Positions 41,584 through 50,884 of a DNA stretch of 64,000 nucleotides are shown piece after piece (the first letter of the stretch is position 1; every line of letters starts with the position of its first letter). A program made the translations under genes and the position numbers. The DNA comes from Haloarchaeobius litoreus (GTDB lineage Archaea > Halobacteriota > Halobacteria > Halobacteriales > Natrialbaceae): assembly GCF_024495425.1 (NCBI RefSeq), contig NZ_JANHJR010000003.1:186001-250000 (forward strand), given 5' to 3'. Below the pieces are notes generated by a model that had not been told where the DNA came from, searched no databases, and saw only the letters and a list, made by a program, of their open reading frames with translations.

Positions 41584-42471
41584 ATGGCCGAACTCGTTCG
41601 GACACCAGCAGCGCGGTTCGAGGGGTTGCCGGGCTACGACTACGACGCGGAGTACGTCAGCGTCGGCGAGCCGGAGATGGCCTACGTCGACGAGGGTGAG
41701 GGCTCGGAGACGTTCCTCTGTCTGCACGGCGAGCCGACGTACTCGTTCCTCTACCGCAAGATGGTCCCGACGCTCGCCGAGCACGGCCGCGTCGTCGCGC
41801 CCGACTTCGTCGGGTTCGGACGCTCGGAGAAGTACACCGACGAGGACGCGTACTCGTTCGACGCGCACTACGACTGGCTCGTGGCGTTCCTCGAGGAGCT
41901 CGACCTCGACGGCCTCACCCTCGTCTGTCAGGACTGGGGCGGCATCCTCGGGCTCGCGGCAGCGGCACACCACCCCGAGCGGTTCGACCGCATCGTCGCA
42001 ATGAACACGGGCATCCCCGACGGCACGCAGGAGATGCCCGACGTGTGGCACGAGTTCCGGGAGGCCGTCGAGACCGCGGAGACGCTGGACGTCGCCCGGC
42101 TCGTCGAGTCCGGCTGTACGAGCGAGCTCTCGGATGACGTGCTCGACGCCTACAGCGCGCCGTTCCACACCGAGGCGGTGAAGGCCAGCGTGCGGACCTG
42201 GCCGGGGATGGTGCCGCTGTCGCCCGACGACGAGGGGGCGGACGTGATGCGGGCGACGCGCGAGCGTCTCGCCGACTGGGAGGAACCCGCGTTCGTGCTG
42301 TTCTCCGATTCGGACCCGATCATGCGCTCGAACCGCGACCCACTGCGTGGGTTCTTCCCGACCGCGGCCGACCAGCCCGACGTGTGGGTCGAAGGGGCGG
42401 GCCACTTCCTGCAGGAGGACGCCGGAGAGACAGTCGCCGAGCACGTCGTCGCGTTCGTCGACCGGACCTAG
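41584..42471 (+). CDS. Haloalkane dehalogenase-like alpha/beta hydrolase
   Basis: A 295-residue alpha/beta hydrolase closest in pattern to HLD-I haloalkane dehalogenases. Family features in order: oxyanion region LCLHGEPTYSFLYRKM near 50, APDFVGFGRSEKY near 78, nucleophile elbow LVCQDWGG with Asp117 followed by the halide-binding Trp118, acid in LFSDSDPIM (Asp242/Asp244) and base in GAGHFLQED (His274). A second Trp in the cap, in MPDVWHEFREAV, is a candidate second halide ligand. True substrates are untested and many haloarchaeal members are only annotated. The start MAELVRTPAARF is preferred to an upstream in-frame ATG in the tRNA-distal region. Confidence 0.83.
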   Translation: MAELVRTPAARFEGLPGYDYDAEYVSVGEPEMAYVDEGEGSETFLCLHGEPTYSFLYRKMVPTLAEHGRVVAPDFVGFGRSEKYTDEDAYSFDAHYDWLVAFLEELDLDGLTLVCQDWGGILGLAAAAHHPERFDRIVAMNTGIPDGTQEMPDVWHEFREAVETAETLDVARLVESGCTSELSDDVLDAYSAPFHTEAVKASVRTWPGMVPLSPDDEGADVMRATRERLADWEEPAFVLFSDSDPIMRSNRDPLRGFFPTAADQPDVWVEGAGHFLQEDAGETVAEHVVAFVDRT

Positions 42472-42522
42472 CTCGGTTGCCCGGCGGACAGAACTATGTG
42501 GCCGCCGACACGTGTGAGCAGT

Positions 42523-43110
42523 ATGAAGCGTCGGGGCCAGGCCGGCATCGGGACCCTCGTCATGTTCGTCGCGCTCGTCACCGTCGCGGCCATCGCGGGT
42601 GGCGCGCTACTGGGCGGGGCGAACGCCATCCGGCTGCAGGCCGAGGACGAGACCGAGTCGACCATCGCCGACATCGGGACCGGCCTGACCGTCGTCAACG
42701 AGGTCGGGCGCGTGAACGACGACGGCGAGAGCGTCCGCTACGTTCGCCTCAGCGTGAAACTCGGCTCGGGGACCAACGAGAGCGACCTCCGGAACGCGAC
42801 AATCCACTACACCGACGACGACACCACGGCGACACTGAACTTCACGAACCAGACCGCGAACGCGACGAACTTCAGCGTCGCCGCGCCCGTCGACGCCGAC
42901 GACTCGGCACCGGTACTCAACGACGAGACGGACACGTTCCACATCTTCGTCGCGGTCGAGGCCATCCGCGCGGGCGTGGAGGACGGTCCCGCCGGTATCA
43001 CCTGGCGGACGAACGCAGGGCTCACCATCGTCACGGAGGACGATATGCGCACGACGGTAACGCTGACACCGCCGGCCGCGCTCGAGGGAAAGCAGTGGGT
43101 CGGCGTCTGA
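42523..43110 (+). CDS. Archaellin/pilin-like secreted protein
   Basis: A 195-residue protein with a class III signal. MKRRGQAG precedes IGTLVMFVALVTVAAIAGGALL, the hydrophobic helix typical of archaellins, so prepilin peptidase cleavage after Gly8 is likely. The rest is a beta-rich, Asn-X-Ser/Thr-containing exterior domain. No fla/arl operon is nearby, so it may be an orphan archaellin or pilin rather than the main filament. It starts at an ATG well placed for the gene; an upstream ATG gives no signal sequence. Confidence 0.78.
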   Translation: MKRRGQAGIGTLVMFVALVTVAAIAGGALLGGANAIRLQAEDETESTIADIGTGLTVVNEVGRVNDDGESVRYVRLSVKLGSGTNESDLRNATIHYTDDDTTATLNFTNQTANATNFSVAAPVDADDSAPVLNDETDTFHIFVAVEAIRAGVEDGPAGITWRTNAGLTIVTEDDMRTTVTLTPPAALEGKQWVGV

Positions 43111-43177
43111 GCGCGAGGAACGTGACCGGGAACCGATTCGGTAGTCGGCCGTCGGACGAACCGACGCCGTCGAGGGC

Positions 43178-43339
43178 CTACCAGTCGAGTCGTTCGACGC
43201 TGTAGCTTCCACAGGCCGGGCACGTGTGGTACTGAACGTCGAACCGTGATTCACAGGACTGGCAGGTGTACTCGCCCCCGAACTCCCGTGTCGAAACGAC
43301 GCCCTGCAGACGGCGTTTGACTGCTGTCAGCGGTCCCAT
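43178..43339 (-). CDS. Small zinc-ribbon protein
   Basis: A 53-residue protein. A basic N-terminal helix (MGPLTAVKRRLQGVVSTREF) leads to a zinc ribbon with CQSC and CPAC, ending SYSVERLDW. This 'helix plus single ribbon' design is repeated across haloarchaea in many small proteins of unknown function. The inner ATG fits better than an upstream one (MLFVQFGSR). Confidence 0.72.
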   Translation of the reverse strand: MGPLTAVKRRLQGVVSTREFGGEYTCQSCESRFDVQYHTCPACGSYSVERLDW

Positions 43340-43507
43340 CCTACTCCCAAACTGGACGAAGAGCATTTTAATGATTCGGCCAAACCGTCCCGAGAGACGG
43401 CGACGTACAGCCCACCCGAAACCGAGCTAGGGACCGACGCCGTCGTCTACTTTCACTTTCACCACGCTAGGCTGGCGATTATGTGTCGCGTGACCCTACA
43501 GAGGCGT

Positions 43508-43657
43508 ATGGCCACCCAGGACATCGGCGAGACGCTCGACGCCGCCAGGCTCGCGGCCGCCAGCGACGACTACGACGCGCTGGAGTCCGCCGGGCTCCGG
43601 CTGGTCGCGCTCGCCCGTCGCCACCGCCAGGAGGCACGCCGGGCGGACGCCGACTGA
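43508..43657 (+). CDS. Small Ala/Arg-rich protein (49 aa)
   Basis: A 49-residue ORF: MATQDIGETLDAARLAAASD, ending RRHRQEARRADAD. It reads as a single amphipathic helix pair, has strong GC bias at third codon positions and a clean stop. It lies 94 nt before the FAD/Fe-S oxidoreductase gene on the same strand and could be the first cistron there. There is no recognisable domain. Real but uncertain. Confidence 0.5.
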   Translation: MATQDIGETLDAARLAAASDDYDALESAGLRLVALARRHRQEARRADAD

Positions 43658-43750
43658 GCACACCCGACGGCGCGCCGACACCGGCGCGACGGGTCGCACG
43701 ACCTGCCGCACTCGCCACGTTTTACACCGCTGGCTGCCACAGTCTCCGCC

Positions 43751-46700
43751 ATGGCCAGCGACCCCGACGCTGCCCGCGACCGCGACACCACGCTCGACGC
43801 TCGCGACGCGGCGGCGACCTACGACTACCGGAGCGACGACGTGGCCCGTCCCGACCTCGTCGACGCGCTCTCCAGCCGGGTCGACGGCGACGTGCGCTTC
43901 GACTCCTACTCACGCCAGCTGTACGCGACCGACGCGAGCATCTACGAGCAGCTACCCGTCGGCGTCGTCTTTCCGCGCTCGACCGACGACGTGGCCGCCG
44001 TCGTCGGCTACTGCGCCGACGAGGGTATCCCGGTGCTGCCACGCGGCGGCGGCACCTCGCTGGCCGGACAGACGGTCAACGAGGCGGTCGTGCTCGACTT
44101 CACGCGGTACATGGACACCGTCGAGTCGCTCGCGCCCGACGAGCGACGCGCCCGCGCCCAGCCCGGCGTCCGCCTCGGCGACCTGAACGACCGGCTCGTC
44201 GAGGACGGCCTGAAGTTCGCACCCGACCCCGCCTGGGGTGACAAGAGCGCGCTCGGCGGCGCAATCGGCAACAACTCGACGGGCGCGCACTCGCTGCGCT
44301 ACGGGAAGACCGACGCCTACGTCGAGTCCTGCGAGGTCGTCCTGGCCGACGGCACCGTCGTCGAGTTCGGCGAGATAACGGTCGACGAACTCCACGAGCG
44401 GGCCGACCCAGACGGCGACCTCGAAGCCCGCATCCACGCCGAGGTCGCCCGGGTCCTCGACGAGGAGGCCGACGAGATACGCGACCGCTACCCCGACCTG
44501 AAGCGCAACGTCTCGGGCTACAACCTCGACTGGCTCGTCGAGGACGCGGAGGGGGCGACCCGCGACGTTGGCGAACCGGACGCCGACGGCGGGACGGTCA
44601 ACCTCGCGAAGCTGCTCTGTGGCAGCGAGGGCACGCTCGCCGTCGTCACCGAGGCAACGGTGTCGCTCGAACCCGTCCCCGAGACGAAGTCGCTCGCGCT
44701 GCTGTGCTACGACGACCTCGTGACCGCGATGGCGGACGTGCCGGCCATCCTCGAACACGACCCCGCCGCGGTCGAGCTCGTCGACGAGGTGCTGCTCGAC
44801 CTCGCGCGGGACACCGCCGAGTTCGCCGACGTTGCCGGTCGACTGCCCGAGGGGACCCGGGCGACCCTGCTCGTGGAGTTCTACGCCGGGGACGATGTCG
44901 CGAGCGAGCGCGCGGTCGCGTCCCTGCTCGCGGACCGAGTGCCCGCAGTGGTCGAGGGTGGCGACGCGGCGGCCGAGGACGCCGCGAGCGACGAACCACC
45001 CCGCGCCTTCGACGCCCTGGAGGCCCACGACGACGATGAGCGTGCGGAGATCTGGAAGCTCCGGAAGTCCGGGCTCCCGATCCTGCTCTCGCGGACCAGC
45101 GACGCGAAGCACGTCTCGTTCATCGAGGACACCGCCGTCCCGCCCGAGTCGCTGCCCGAGTTCGTCGAGGGCTTCCACGAGATCCTGGACGAACACGACA
45201 CGTTCGCGAGCTTCTACGCCCACGCCGGGCCGGGCGTGCTCCACGTCCGCCCGCTGGTGGACGCGAAGACGACGGCGGGCGTCGAGTCGATGGAGTCCAT
45301 CGCCGACGCCGTCACCGACCTCGTGGTGGAGCTGGGCGGCTCGGTGTCGGGCGAGCACGGCGACGGGCGCGCCCGCACCCAGTGGAACCGGAAGCTGTAC
45401 GGCGACGAGCTCTGGGAGACGTTCCGCGAGCTGAAGTCGGCCTTCGACCCGGACTGGCTCCTCAACCCGGGGCAGGTCTGTGGCGACGTAGACATGACCG
45501 AGAACCTGCGCCACGGCCCCGACTACGCGTTCGACGCGGGCTTCGAGCCCGAACTGGAGTGGGACAACGAGAACGGCTTCCAGGGGATGGTCGAGCTCTG
45601 TCACGGCTGTGGGGGCTGTCGCGGCGACCAGCACACCACCGGCGGCGTCATGTGCCCGACCTACCGGGCCAGCCGCGAGGAGATCACCTCGACCCGTGGC
45701 CGCGCCAACATGCTCCGGTCGGCGATGGCCGGCGACCTGCCGGACGACTCGACGAGCGACGAGTTCGTCGACGAGGTGCTCGACCTCTGCATCGGCTGCA
45801 AGGGCTGTGCCCACGACTGCCCGAGCGAGGTCGACATGGCGAAGCTCAAGGCCGAGGTCGTCCACGAGTACCACGAGCGCGAGGGCGTCCCCCTGCGCGA
45901 CCGCCTCTTCGGCCGCATCCACGAGCTCTCGCGAGTCGGCAGTGCACTCGCCCCGGTCTCGAACTGGCTGGGCGATCTCGGCCCCGCCCGTGCCGTCGGC
46001 GAACGACTGCTCGGCATCGACGCCGAGCGCTCCCTGCCGACGTTCCACCGCGAGACGTTCCGCGACCGGTTCGCGGCCCGTGGGGGCCCCGCAATCCCCG
46101 AACACGAGGCCGACCGCAGGGTGGTGCTCTACCCCGACACGCACACGAACTACACCGACCCCGACGCGGGGATGGCCGCCGTCGAGGTGCTGGAGGCCGC
46201 TGGCGTCCACGTGCAGGTGCCGGACGGCGTCGGCGACACCGGCCGACCGGCGTACTCGAAGGGGCTGCTCGACGCGGCCCGCGAGACCGCACGCGAGAAC
46301 GTCGCTCGGCTCGCACCGCGAGTACGAGACGGTTGGGACGTCGTCCTCGTCGAGCCGTCGAACGCCGTGATGCTCCAGTCGGACTACCCGGACCTGCTCG
46401 GTGGTGACTCGGTGCGCGACCTCGCCGATGCGACCTTCGGCGTCTGCGAGTACCTCGACACGTTCCGGCTGGACGACGACATCGCGTTCGACGCGCCCAG
46501 CGAGTCGCTCACCTACCACGGCCACTGCCATCAGAAGGCCACCGCGAAGGACCACCACGCCGTCGCCGTGCTCCGGCGGGCGGGCTACGCGGTGGACCCG
46601 CTCGACTCCACCTGCTGTGGCATGGCCGGGAGCTTCGGCTACGAGGCCGAACATCGCGGCATGAGCGCGGCCATCGCGCGCATCCTCTACGACCAGGTCG

Positions 46701-46849
46701 ACGAGAGCGACGGCGACCGCGTCGTCGCACCCGGCGCGTCCTGTCGCACCCAGCTCGCGGACCGCGACGTGCTCGGCGACGCGGCGGTGACGGCGGGCGA
46801 GCCACCGACTCCAATCGTACGCCTCGCAGACGCACTCGACCGGGGATAG
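43751..46849 (+). CDS. FAD/Fe-S oxidoreductase, fused GlcD- and GlcF-like (D-lactate/glycolate-type)
   Basis: A 1032-residue fusion. Residues about 60-290 are an FAD-binding type 4 domain (VLPRGGGTSLAGQTVNEAVV; GNNSTGAHSLRYG; CGSEGTLAVVTEATV). Residues about 290-560 are the FAD-linked oxidase C-terminal domain. Two cysteine groups near 617-624 (CHGCGGC) and 680 (CIGCKGCAHDCPSEVD) bind 4Fe-4S clusters, and CCG-type motifs HCHQKA (near 925) and CCGMAGSFGYE (near 955) end the protein. This fused design oxidises a 2-hydroxy acid and passes electrons to the quinone pool; the exact substrate is not predictable. Confidence 0.92.
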   Translation: MASDPDAARDRDTTLDARDAAATYDYRSDDVARPDLVDALSSRVDGDVRFDSYSRQLYATDASIYEQLPVGVVFPRSTDDVAAVVGYCADEGIPVLPRGGGTSLAGQTVNEAVVLDFTRYMDTVESLAPDERRARAQPGVRLGDLNDRLVEDGLKFAPDPAWGDKSALGGAIGNNSTGAHSLRYGKTDAYVESCEVVLADGTVVEFGEITVDELHERADPDGDLEARIHAEVARVLDEEADEIRDRYPDLKRNVSGYNLDWLVEDAEGATRDVGEPDADGGTVNLAKLLCGSEGTLAVVTEATVSLEPVPETKSLALLCYDDLVTAMADVPAILEHDPAAVELVDEVLLDLARDTAEFADVAGRLPEGTRATLLVEFYAGDDVASERAVASLLADRVPAVVEGGDAAAEDAASDEPPRAFDALEAHDDDERAEIWKLRKSGLPILLSRTSDAKHVSFIEDTAVPPESLPEFVEGFHEILDEHDTFASFYAHAGPGVLHVRPLVDAKTTAGVESMESIADAVTDLVVELGGSVSGEHGDGRARTQWNRKLYGDELWETFRELKSAFDPDWLLNPGQVCGDVDMTENLRHGPDYAFDAGFEPELEWDNENGFQGMVELCHGCGGCRGDQHTTGGVMCPTYRASREEITSTRGRANMLRSAMAGDLPDDSTSDEFVDEVLDLCIGCKGCAHDCPSEVDMAKLKAEVVHEYHEREGVPLRDRLFGRIHELSRVGSALAPVSNWLGDLGPARAVGERLLGIDAERSLPTFHRETFRDRFAARGGPAIPEHEADRRVVLYPDTHTNYTDPDAGMAAVEVLEAAGVHVQVPDGVGDTGRPAYSKGLLDAARETARENVARLAPRVRDGWDVVLVEPSNAVMLQSDYPDLLGGDSVRDLADATFGVCEYLDTFRLDDDIAFDAPSESLTYHGHCHQKATAKDHHAVAVLRRAGYAVDPLDSTCCGMAGSFGYEAEHRGMSAAIARILYDQVDESDGDRVVAPGASCRTQLADRDVLGDAAVTAGEPPTPIVRLADALDRG

Positions 46850-47050
46850 CGGTTGGCAATACTACAAGAATCGCACGTGTTGCGGCCGGAGAGAGCTTTT
46901 TTACGCTGGATTCCGTAGCCTCGAATGGACGCACTCGCACGCTCCATGGTTCACCTGTCCGCGTGCGTCCACCCCGTCCGCCCCGGTCCCGCGCCGTTCC
47001 CGTCGGCACGAACCGGGGCATTGACGCTTCTCCAGTCCGAAGCCGTGGCC

Positions 47051-47266
47051 ATGACAGCAACCACGGGCCTCGACGAGCGCCGGACGGTGCTCGCCGGGCT
47101 GACCGTCGCGTTCGCCGTCATCGTTCCCGGGGTGCTCAAGTATCTGCTGACGAGCGCGGGCTTTTCCTTCCTCGGAACGGTGGTCTGGGCGCTCGGGTAC
47201 GGTAGCTTCGCGCTGGCGTTCTGGTACGCCTTCATCCGACCCATCGACCTGACCGGTCCAGAATAG
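47051..47266 (+). CDS. Two-helix membrane protein, function unknown
   Basis: A 71-residue protein with two hydrophobic helices (VLAGLTVAFAVIVPGVLKYLL; FLGTVVWALGYGSFALAFWYAF). The ATG at 47051 gives a compact membrane protein; an upstream in-frame ATG at 46925 sits about 30 nt after a T-rich TATA-like stretch, but its 42 extra residues are Pro/Arg-rich and unlike a membrane protein. The true start is therefore uncertain. Confidence 0.6.
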   Translation: MTATTGLDERRTVLAGLTVAFAVIVPGVLKYLLTSAGFSFLGTVVWALGYGSFALAFWYAFIRPIDLTGPE

Positions 47267-47315
47267 CGTCCTTTCGTTAGCGTTAAGACTGCACCGCCGG
47301 GAGACGATACTAGAA

Positions 47316-47573
47316 ATGAACGGGCTCGCACTGCAGGTCATCGACAGCTTCCTGCTCAACTACAACGTGGGGCAAGCGCTCCTCTTCGTGTTCGTCCTCT
47401 CCGTACTCGGGACGCTCCCGCTCAAGTCCCTGAAGACAGTCGGCCTCGTCGTCGTCACCTTCGGTGCGATCTTCGTGGTGACGCCGTCGAGCCTCGCCCC
47501 GGTACAGTATCGGTTCCTCGGGCTCGGCCTGCTCGTCGTGGGGCCGATGCTCGTCGTCATGGCGAACAAGTAG
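47316..47573 (+). CDS. Three-helix membrane protein, function unknown
   Basis: An 85-residue hydrophobic protein (LLFVFVLSVLGTLPLKSLKTVGLVVVTFGAIFVV) with about three helices and a polar turn between the first two. Followed 57 nt later by the stop of pepF on the other strand. It is a typical short haloarchaeal membrane protein without a recognisable motif. It may be co-transcribed with the preceding two-helix protein gene, 49 nt upstream. Confidence 0.7.
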   Translation: MNGLALQVIDSFLLNYNVGQALLFVFVLSVLGTLPLKSLKTVGLVVVTFGAIFVVTPSSLAPVQYRFLGLGLLVVGPMLVVMANK

Positions 47574-47630
47574 ACCGGCAGCCGTCTCCCGTTCTCTCGA
47601 CCGTTTCGACGAAGAAGACGACCGCGTCCC

Positions 47631-49424
47631 CTACAGCAGCGCTTCCATCTCGTCGAGGTAGTCGCCGTACGTGTCGAGTGCCGCCTGGATCGGTTCGGGT
47701 GAACTCATGTCGACACCCGCACCCTGGAGCAGTTCGAGGGGGTACTCGCGCGAGCCCTTCGCGAGGAACTCGCGGTAGTTCGCCGCCGCCTCGGGCTGGT
47801 CGTCGTCCAGTATCTTCCCGGCGAGCGCGACGGCCGCCGAGATGCCCGTCGCGTACTGGTAGACGTAGAACGAGTAGTAGAAGTGCGGGATGCGCATCCA
47901 CTCGCGGGTGATGTGCTCGTCCACGTCGGCGGGTTCGTAGAACTCGCGCTTGAGGTCGCCGTAGGTCTCGTCGAGCGCGTCGGGCGTGAGCGGCTGGCCC
48001 GCCTCGACCATCTCGTGGGTCCGGTGCTCGAAGTCGGCGAACATCGTCTGCCGGTACAGCGTCGAGCGCACCCGCTCCAGGTACTCGTTCAGGACGTGCC
48101 GACGGAACTCCTCGTCCTCGACGGTCTCGAGCAGGTGCTGGGTGAGCAGCGTCTCGTTGACCGTCGAGGCGACCTCCGCCACGAAGATCTCGTAGCCCGA
48201 GTAGATGTAGGGCTGTTCCTGCTTCGTGTACTGGCTGTGCATCGAGTGGCCCAGCTCGTGGGCCAGGGTGAACATCGAGGAGATGTCGTCCTGGTAGTTC
48301 ATCAGGATGAACGGCTGGGTGTCGTACGTACCGCCGGAGTACGCCCCCGAGCGCTTGCCCTGGTTCTCGTACACGTCGACCCAGCGGGACTCCAGCCCCT
48401 CGGCGACGCGCCCCTGGTACTCGTCGCCGAGCGCGCCGAGCGCTTCGACGATGTACTCCGTGGCCTGCTCGTACGCCACGTCGGGGCTCTCGGTCTCGGT
48501 CATCGGCATGTAGAGATCCCACATCGCCAGCTCGTCGACGCCGAGCGCGTCGGCCTTCAGCTCGGCGTGGCGGTGGAGTTTGTCGAGGTTGTCACGCACC
48601 GTCTCGAGCAGGTTGTCGTACACCTCGACCGGGACGTTCGGCCCGTCGAGCGACGCCTCGCGGGCGGTGTCGTAGTTCCGGGCCCGCGCCAGCTTCACGT
48701 CCGCCTTCACGGAGTTCTCGTACGCCGTCGCGACCGTGTTGCGCACCTCTCCCCACTCTTCGAAGTAGCCCTCGTACACCTCCTGGCGGAACTCGCGGTC
48801 GGGCTCCTTCAGCAGGTTCGTGAAGTTGCTCTGGGTGATCTCGACCGCGTCCCCGTCGGGCTTCTCGACGGTCGGGAACTCCATGTCCGCGTTCGAGAGC
48901 ATCGTGTACACCTCGCCGGTGCCGCCGGTCACCTCGGAGAGGTCGGCGAGCAGCTCCTCGACCTCCGCCGAGCGCGTGTGGGGCTTCATCCGCAGCACGT
49001 CGTCCAGGTAGTGGTCGTACTCGGCGAGGCCGTCGGTCGATTCGACCATCGACTCAATCTCCTCGCGCGTCGCGGACTGGATCTCCGGCTCGATGAACGA
49101 CGCCGCGCTGGAGGCGTCCGCGGAGAGCGACTGCGCCCGCGTGCTGTAGCCCTGGTACGTCTGGTCCGTCGTGTCCTCGTCCTTGCGCATCCGGGCGTAC
49201 GCCACGACCGTCGCCACCTCGCGCATCACCTCGTCGCGGAGTTCGAGGACCGCGAGGAGGGTTTCGCCGTCCTCCGTGACCTCCCCTTCGTAGTGTTCGA
49301 GGTCTTCGAGTCGCGCCTCCACGTCCTCGAAGGCCGCCTCCCACTCCTCGTCCGTCGCGTAGACCGATTCGAGGTCCCACTTGTACTCGGTGTCGACCTC
49401 GGACCGCTCGGGAACTGAGCTCAT
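47631..49424 (-). CDS. pepF: Oligoendopeptidase F (M3 metallopeptidase)
   Basis: A 597-residue cytosolic zinc peptidase that degrades oligopeptides. The N-terminal half is helical (an N-terminal M3 lid domain). The catalytic site is in FTLAHELGHSMHSQYTKQEQ near residue 395, with the HExxH zinc ligands, followed by the third ligand in GYEIFVAEVASTVNETLL near 418. The start MSSVPERSEVDTEYKWDLESV matches the family. It is expressed divergently from the M28 peptidase gene. Confidence 0.95.
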   Translation of the reverse strand: MSSVPERSEVDTEYKWDLESVYATDEEWEAAFEDVEARLEDLEHYEGEVTEDGETLLAVLELRDEVMREVATVVAYARMRKDEDTTDQTYQGYSTRAQSLSADASSAASFIEPEIQSATREEIESMVESTDGLAEYDHYLDDVLRMKPHTRSAEVEELLADLSEVTGGTGEVYTMLSNADMEFPTVEKPDGDAVEITQSNFTNLLKEPDREFRQEVYEGYFEEWGEVRNTVATAYENSVKADVKLARARNYDTAREASLDGPNVPVEVYDNLLETVRDNLDKLHRHAELKADALGVDELAMWDLYMPMTETESPDVAYEQATEYIVEALGALGDEYQGRVAEGLESRWVDVYENQGKRSGAYSGGTYDTQPFILMNYQDDISSMFTLAHELGHSMHSQYTKQEQPYIYSGYEIFVAEVASTVNETLLTQHLLETVEDEEFRRHVLNEYLERVRSTLYRQTMFADFEHRTHEMVEAGQPLTPDALDETYGDLKREFYEPADVDEHITREWMRIPHFYYSFYVYQYATGISAAVALAGKILDDDQPEAAANYREFLAKGSREYPLELLQGAGVDMSSPEPIQAALDTYGDYLDEMEALL

Positions 49425-49575
49425 GTGTTTCGGTTCGGAACCCGGCGTTCGTAAGCTTTGTCACCTTCTCTCGTCCCCGGGGAGCCCGCCGCCATCCCGG
49501 GGTCTGCTGGCTGTCGCTCGCCAGCAGCCCGCCCTCGACACAACACGTTTCCCGTCTCCGCACGCACAACCTGTC

Positions 49576-50883
49576 ATGACCGACGTAGACACGGTCCTCG
49601 GCAGACTCTGGCGCGACGACGAACCGTGGGACGTGCTCAGCTCGCTCTGCGAACTGGACGACAGGCTCGCGGGTCACCACGGCGAGGCGCGCGCGGCCGA
49701 CCTCGTCGGTGGCGCGTTCGAGACCGCCGGGGTCCGCAACGTCACGGAGTTCGCGGTGCCGATGACGCGCTGGACCCGCGGCAGAACCGAGTTCGGCGTC
49801 GTCGAGCCCACGCCCCGCACCTTCGAGGCCATCGCGCTGCCGTACTCGCCCGCCGGCGAGGTACGAGCCCCCATCGTCGACGTGGGCTACGGCACGCCAG
49901 AGGAGATCGACGAGGCCGACGTGGAGGGAGCCGTCGTCGTCGCGAGCACGGACACCCCGCCGGACCGCCGCATCGTCCACCGGATGGAGAAGTACGGCCA
50001 CGCGGTCGACGCCGGCGCGGAGGCGTTCGTCTTCGCGAACCACGTCTCCGGGCAGCTCCCGCCGACGGGCTCGCTCCGGTTCGACGAGGGCGGCGCAGTA
50101 CCCGGAATCGGCGTCTCCCACGAGACCGGCGAGTGGCTCCGCCGGTACGCCGAGCGCGACGGCGCGGTCCGGGTGTCGGTCGACGCGACGAGCGACGAGG
50201 GCGAGACGCCCGTCGTCCACGGCAGTCTCGGGCCGGACACCGACGAGGAGGTCCTCGTCCTCGCACACCTCGACGCCCACGACGTCGGCGAGGGTGCGCT
50301 CGACAACGGCTGCGGCGTCGCGGTGGTCGTCGGCGTCGCCCGCGCGCTCTCCGAACTCGAACTCGGCTGTCGGGTCCGCGTCGCCGCCGTCGGCGGCGAG
50401 GAGGTCGGCCTCATCGGGAGCCACGGACTGGCCCGCGAGCTCGATACCGGCTCCGTGCGGGCGGTCGTCAACGTCGACGGCGCGGGCCGGCACCGGGACC
50501 TCGTCGCGTTCAGCCACGGCAGCGACGAGCTCGCCGGGCTCGTCGAGGAGCTGGCCGACGACACCGACCACCCGGTGCAGGTGCGACCCGACCCGCACCC
50601 GTGGAGCGACCACTGGCCGTTCCTCACGGCGGGTGTGCCCGCGCTCCAGCTCCACTCCGACAGCGGCGAGCGCGGCCGCGGCGTCACCCACACCCGCGCC
50701 GACACGCTGGACAAGGCCGACCCCCGGAACCTTCGCAGTCACGCGATGTTGACGAGTCTGCTGGTCCAGCGACTGACCGAGACACAGCCCGGCCGGGTCT
50801 CGCGGGCGGACCTGCTGGATGCCCTCCGCGACCAGGAGTACGAGCCGGGGATGCGCGCCGCCGGCGTCTGGCCGGAGTCCTGA
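49576..50883 (+). CDS. M28-family zinc peptidase
   Basis: A 435-residue aminopeptidase-like enzyme. The metal centre is read from LVLAHLDAHDVGEGALDNGCG (near residue 230-255: His, then Asp), VAAVGGEEVGLIGSHGLA (near 275: the general-base and zinc Glu pair) and VVNVDGAGRH (near 300: Asp). The final His is in GVTHTRADTLDKAD near 380. A protease-associated-like region (about 90-200) precedes it. It lacks a signal peptide, so it is probably cytoplasmic. It converges with truA, 1 nt between stops. Confidence 0.87.
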   Translation: MTDVDTVLGRLWRDDEPWDVLSSLCELDDRLAGHHGEARAADLVGGAFETAGVRNVTEFAVPMTRWTRGRTEFGVVEPTPRTFEAIALPYSPAGEVRAPIVDVGYGTPEEIDEADVEGAVVVASTDTPPDRRIVHRMEKYGHAVDAGAEAFVFANHVSGQLPPTGSLRFDEGGAVPGIGVSHETGEWLRRYAERDGAVRVSVDATSDEGETPVVHGSLGPDTDEEVLVLAHLDAHDVGEGALDNGCGVAVVVGVARALSELELGCRVRVAAVGGEEVGLIGSHGLARELDTGSVRAVVNVDGAGRHRDLVAFSHGSDELAGLVEELADDTDHPVQVRPDPHPWSDHWPFLTAGVPALQLHSDSGERGRGVTHTRADTLDKADPRNLRSHAMLTSLLVQRLTETQPGRVSRADLLDALRDQEYEPGMRAAGVWPES

Positions 50884-50884
50884 C

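Noticed and set aside
43952-46654. 900-residue minus-strand ORF opposite the FAD/Fe-S gene
   Set aside because: Composition is Val/Arg/Asp shadow with no motif, whereas the plus strand has FAD, Fe-S and CCG motifs throughout.
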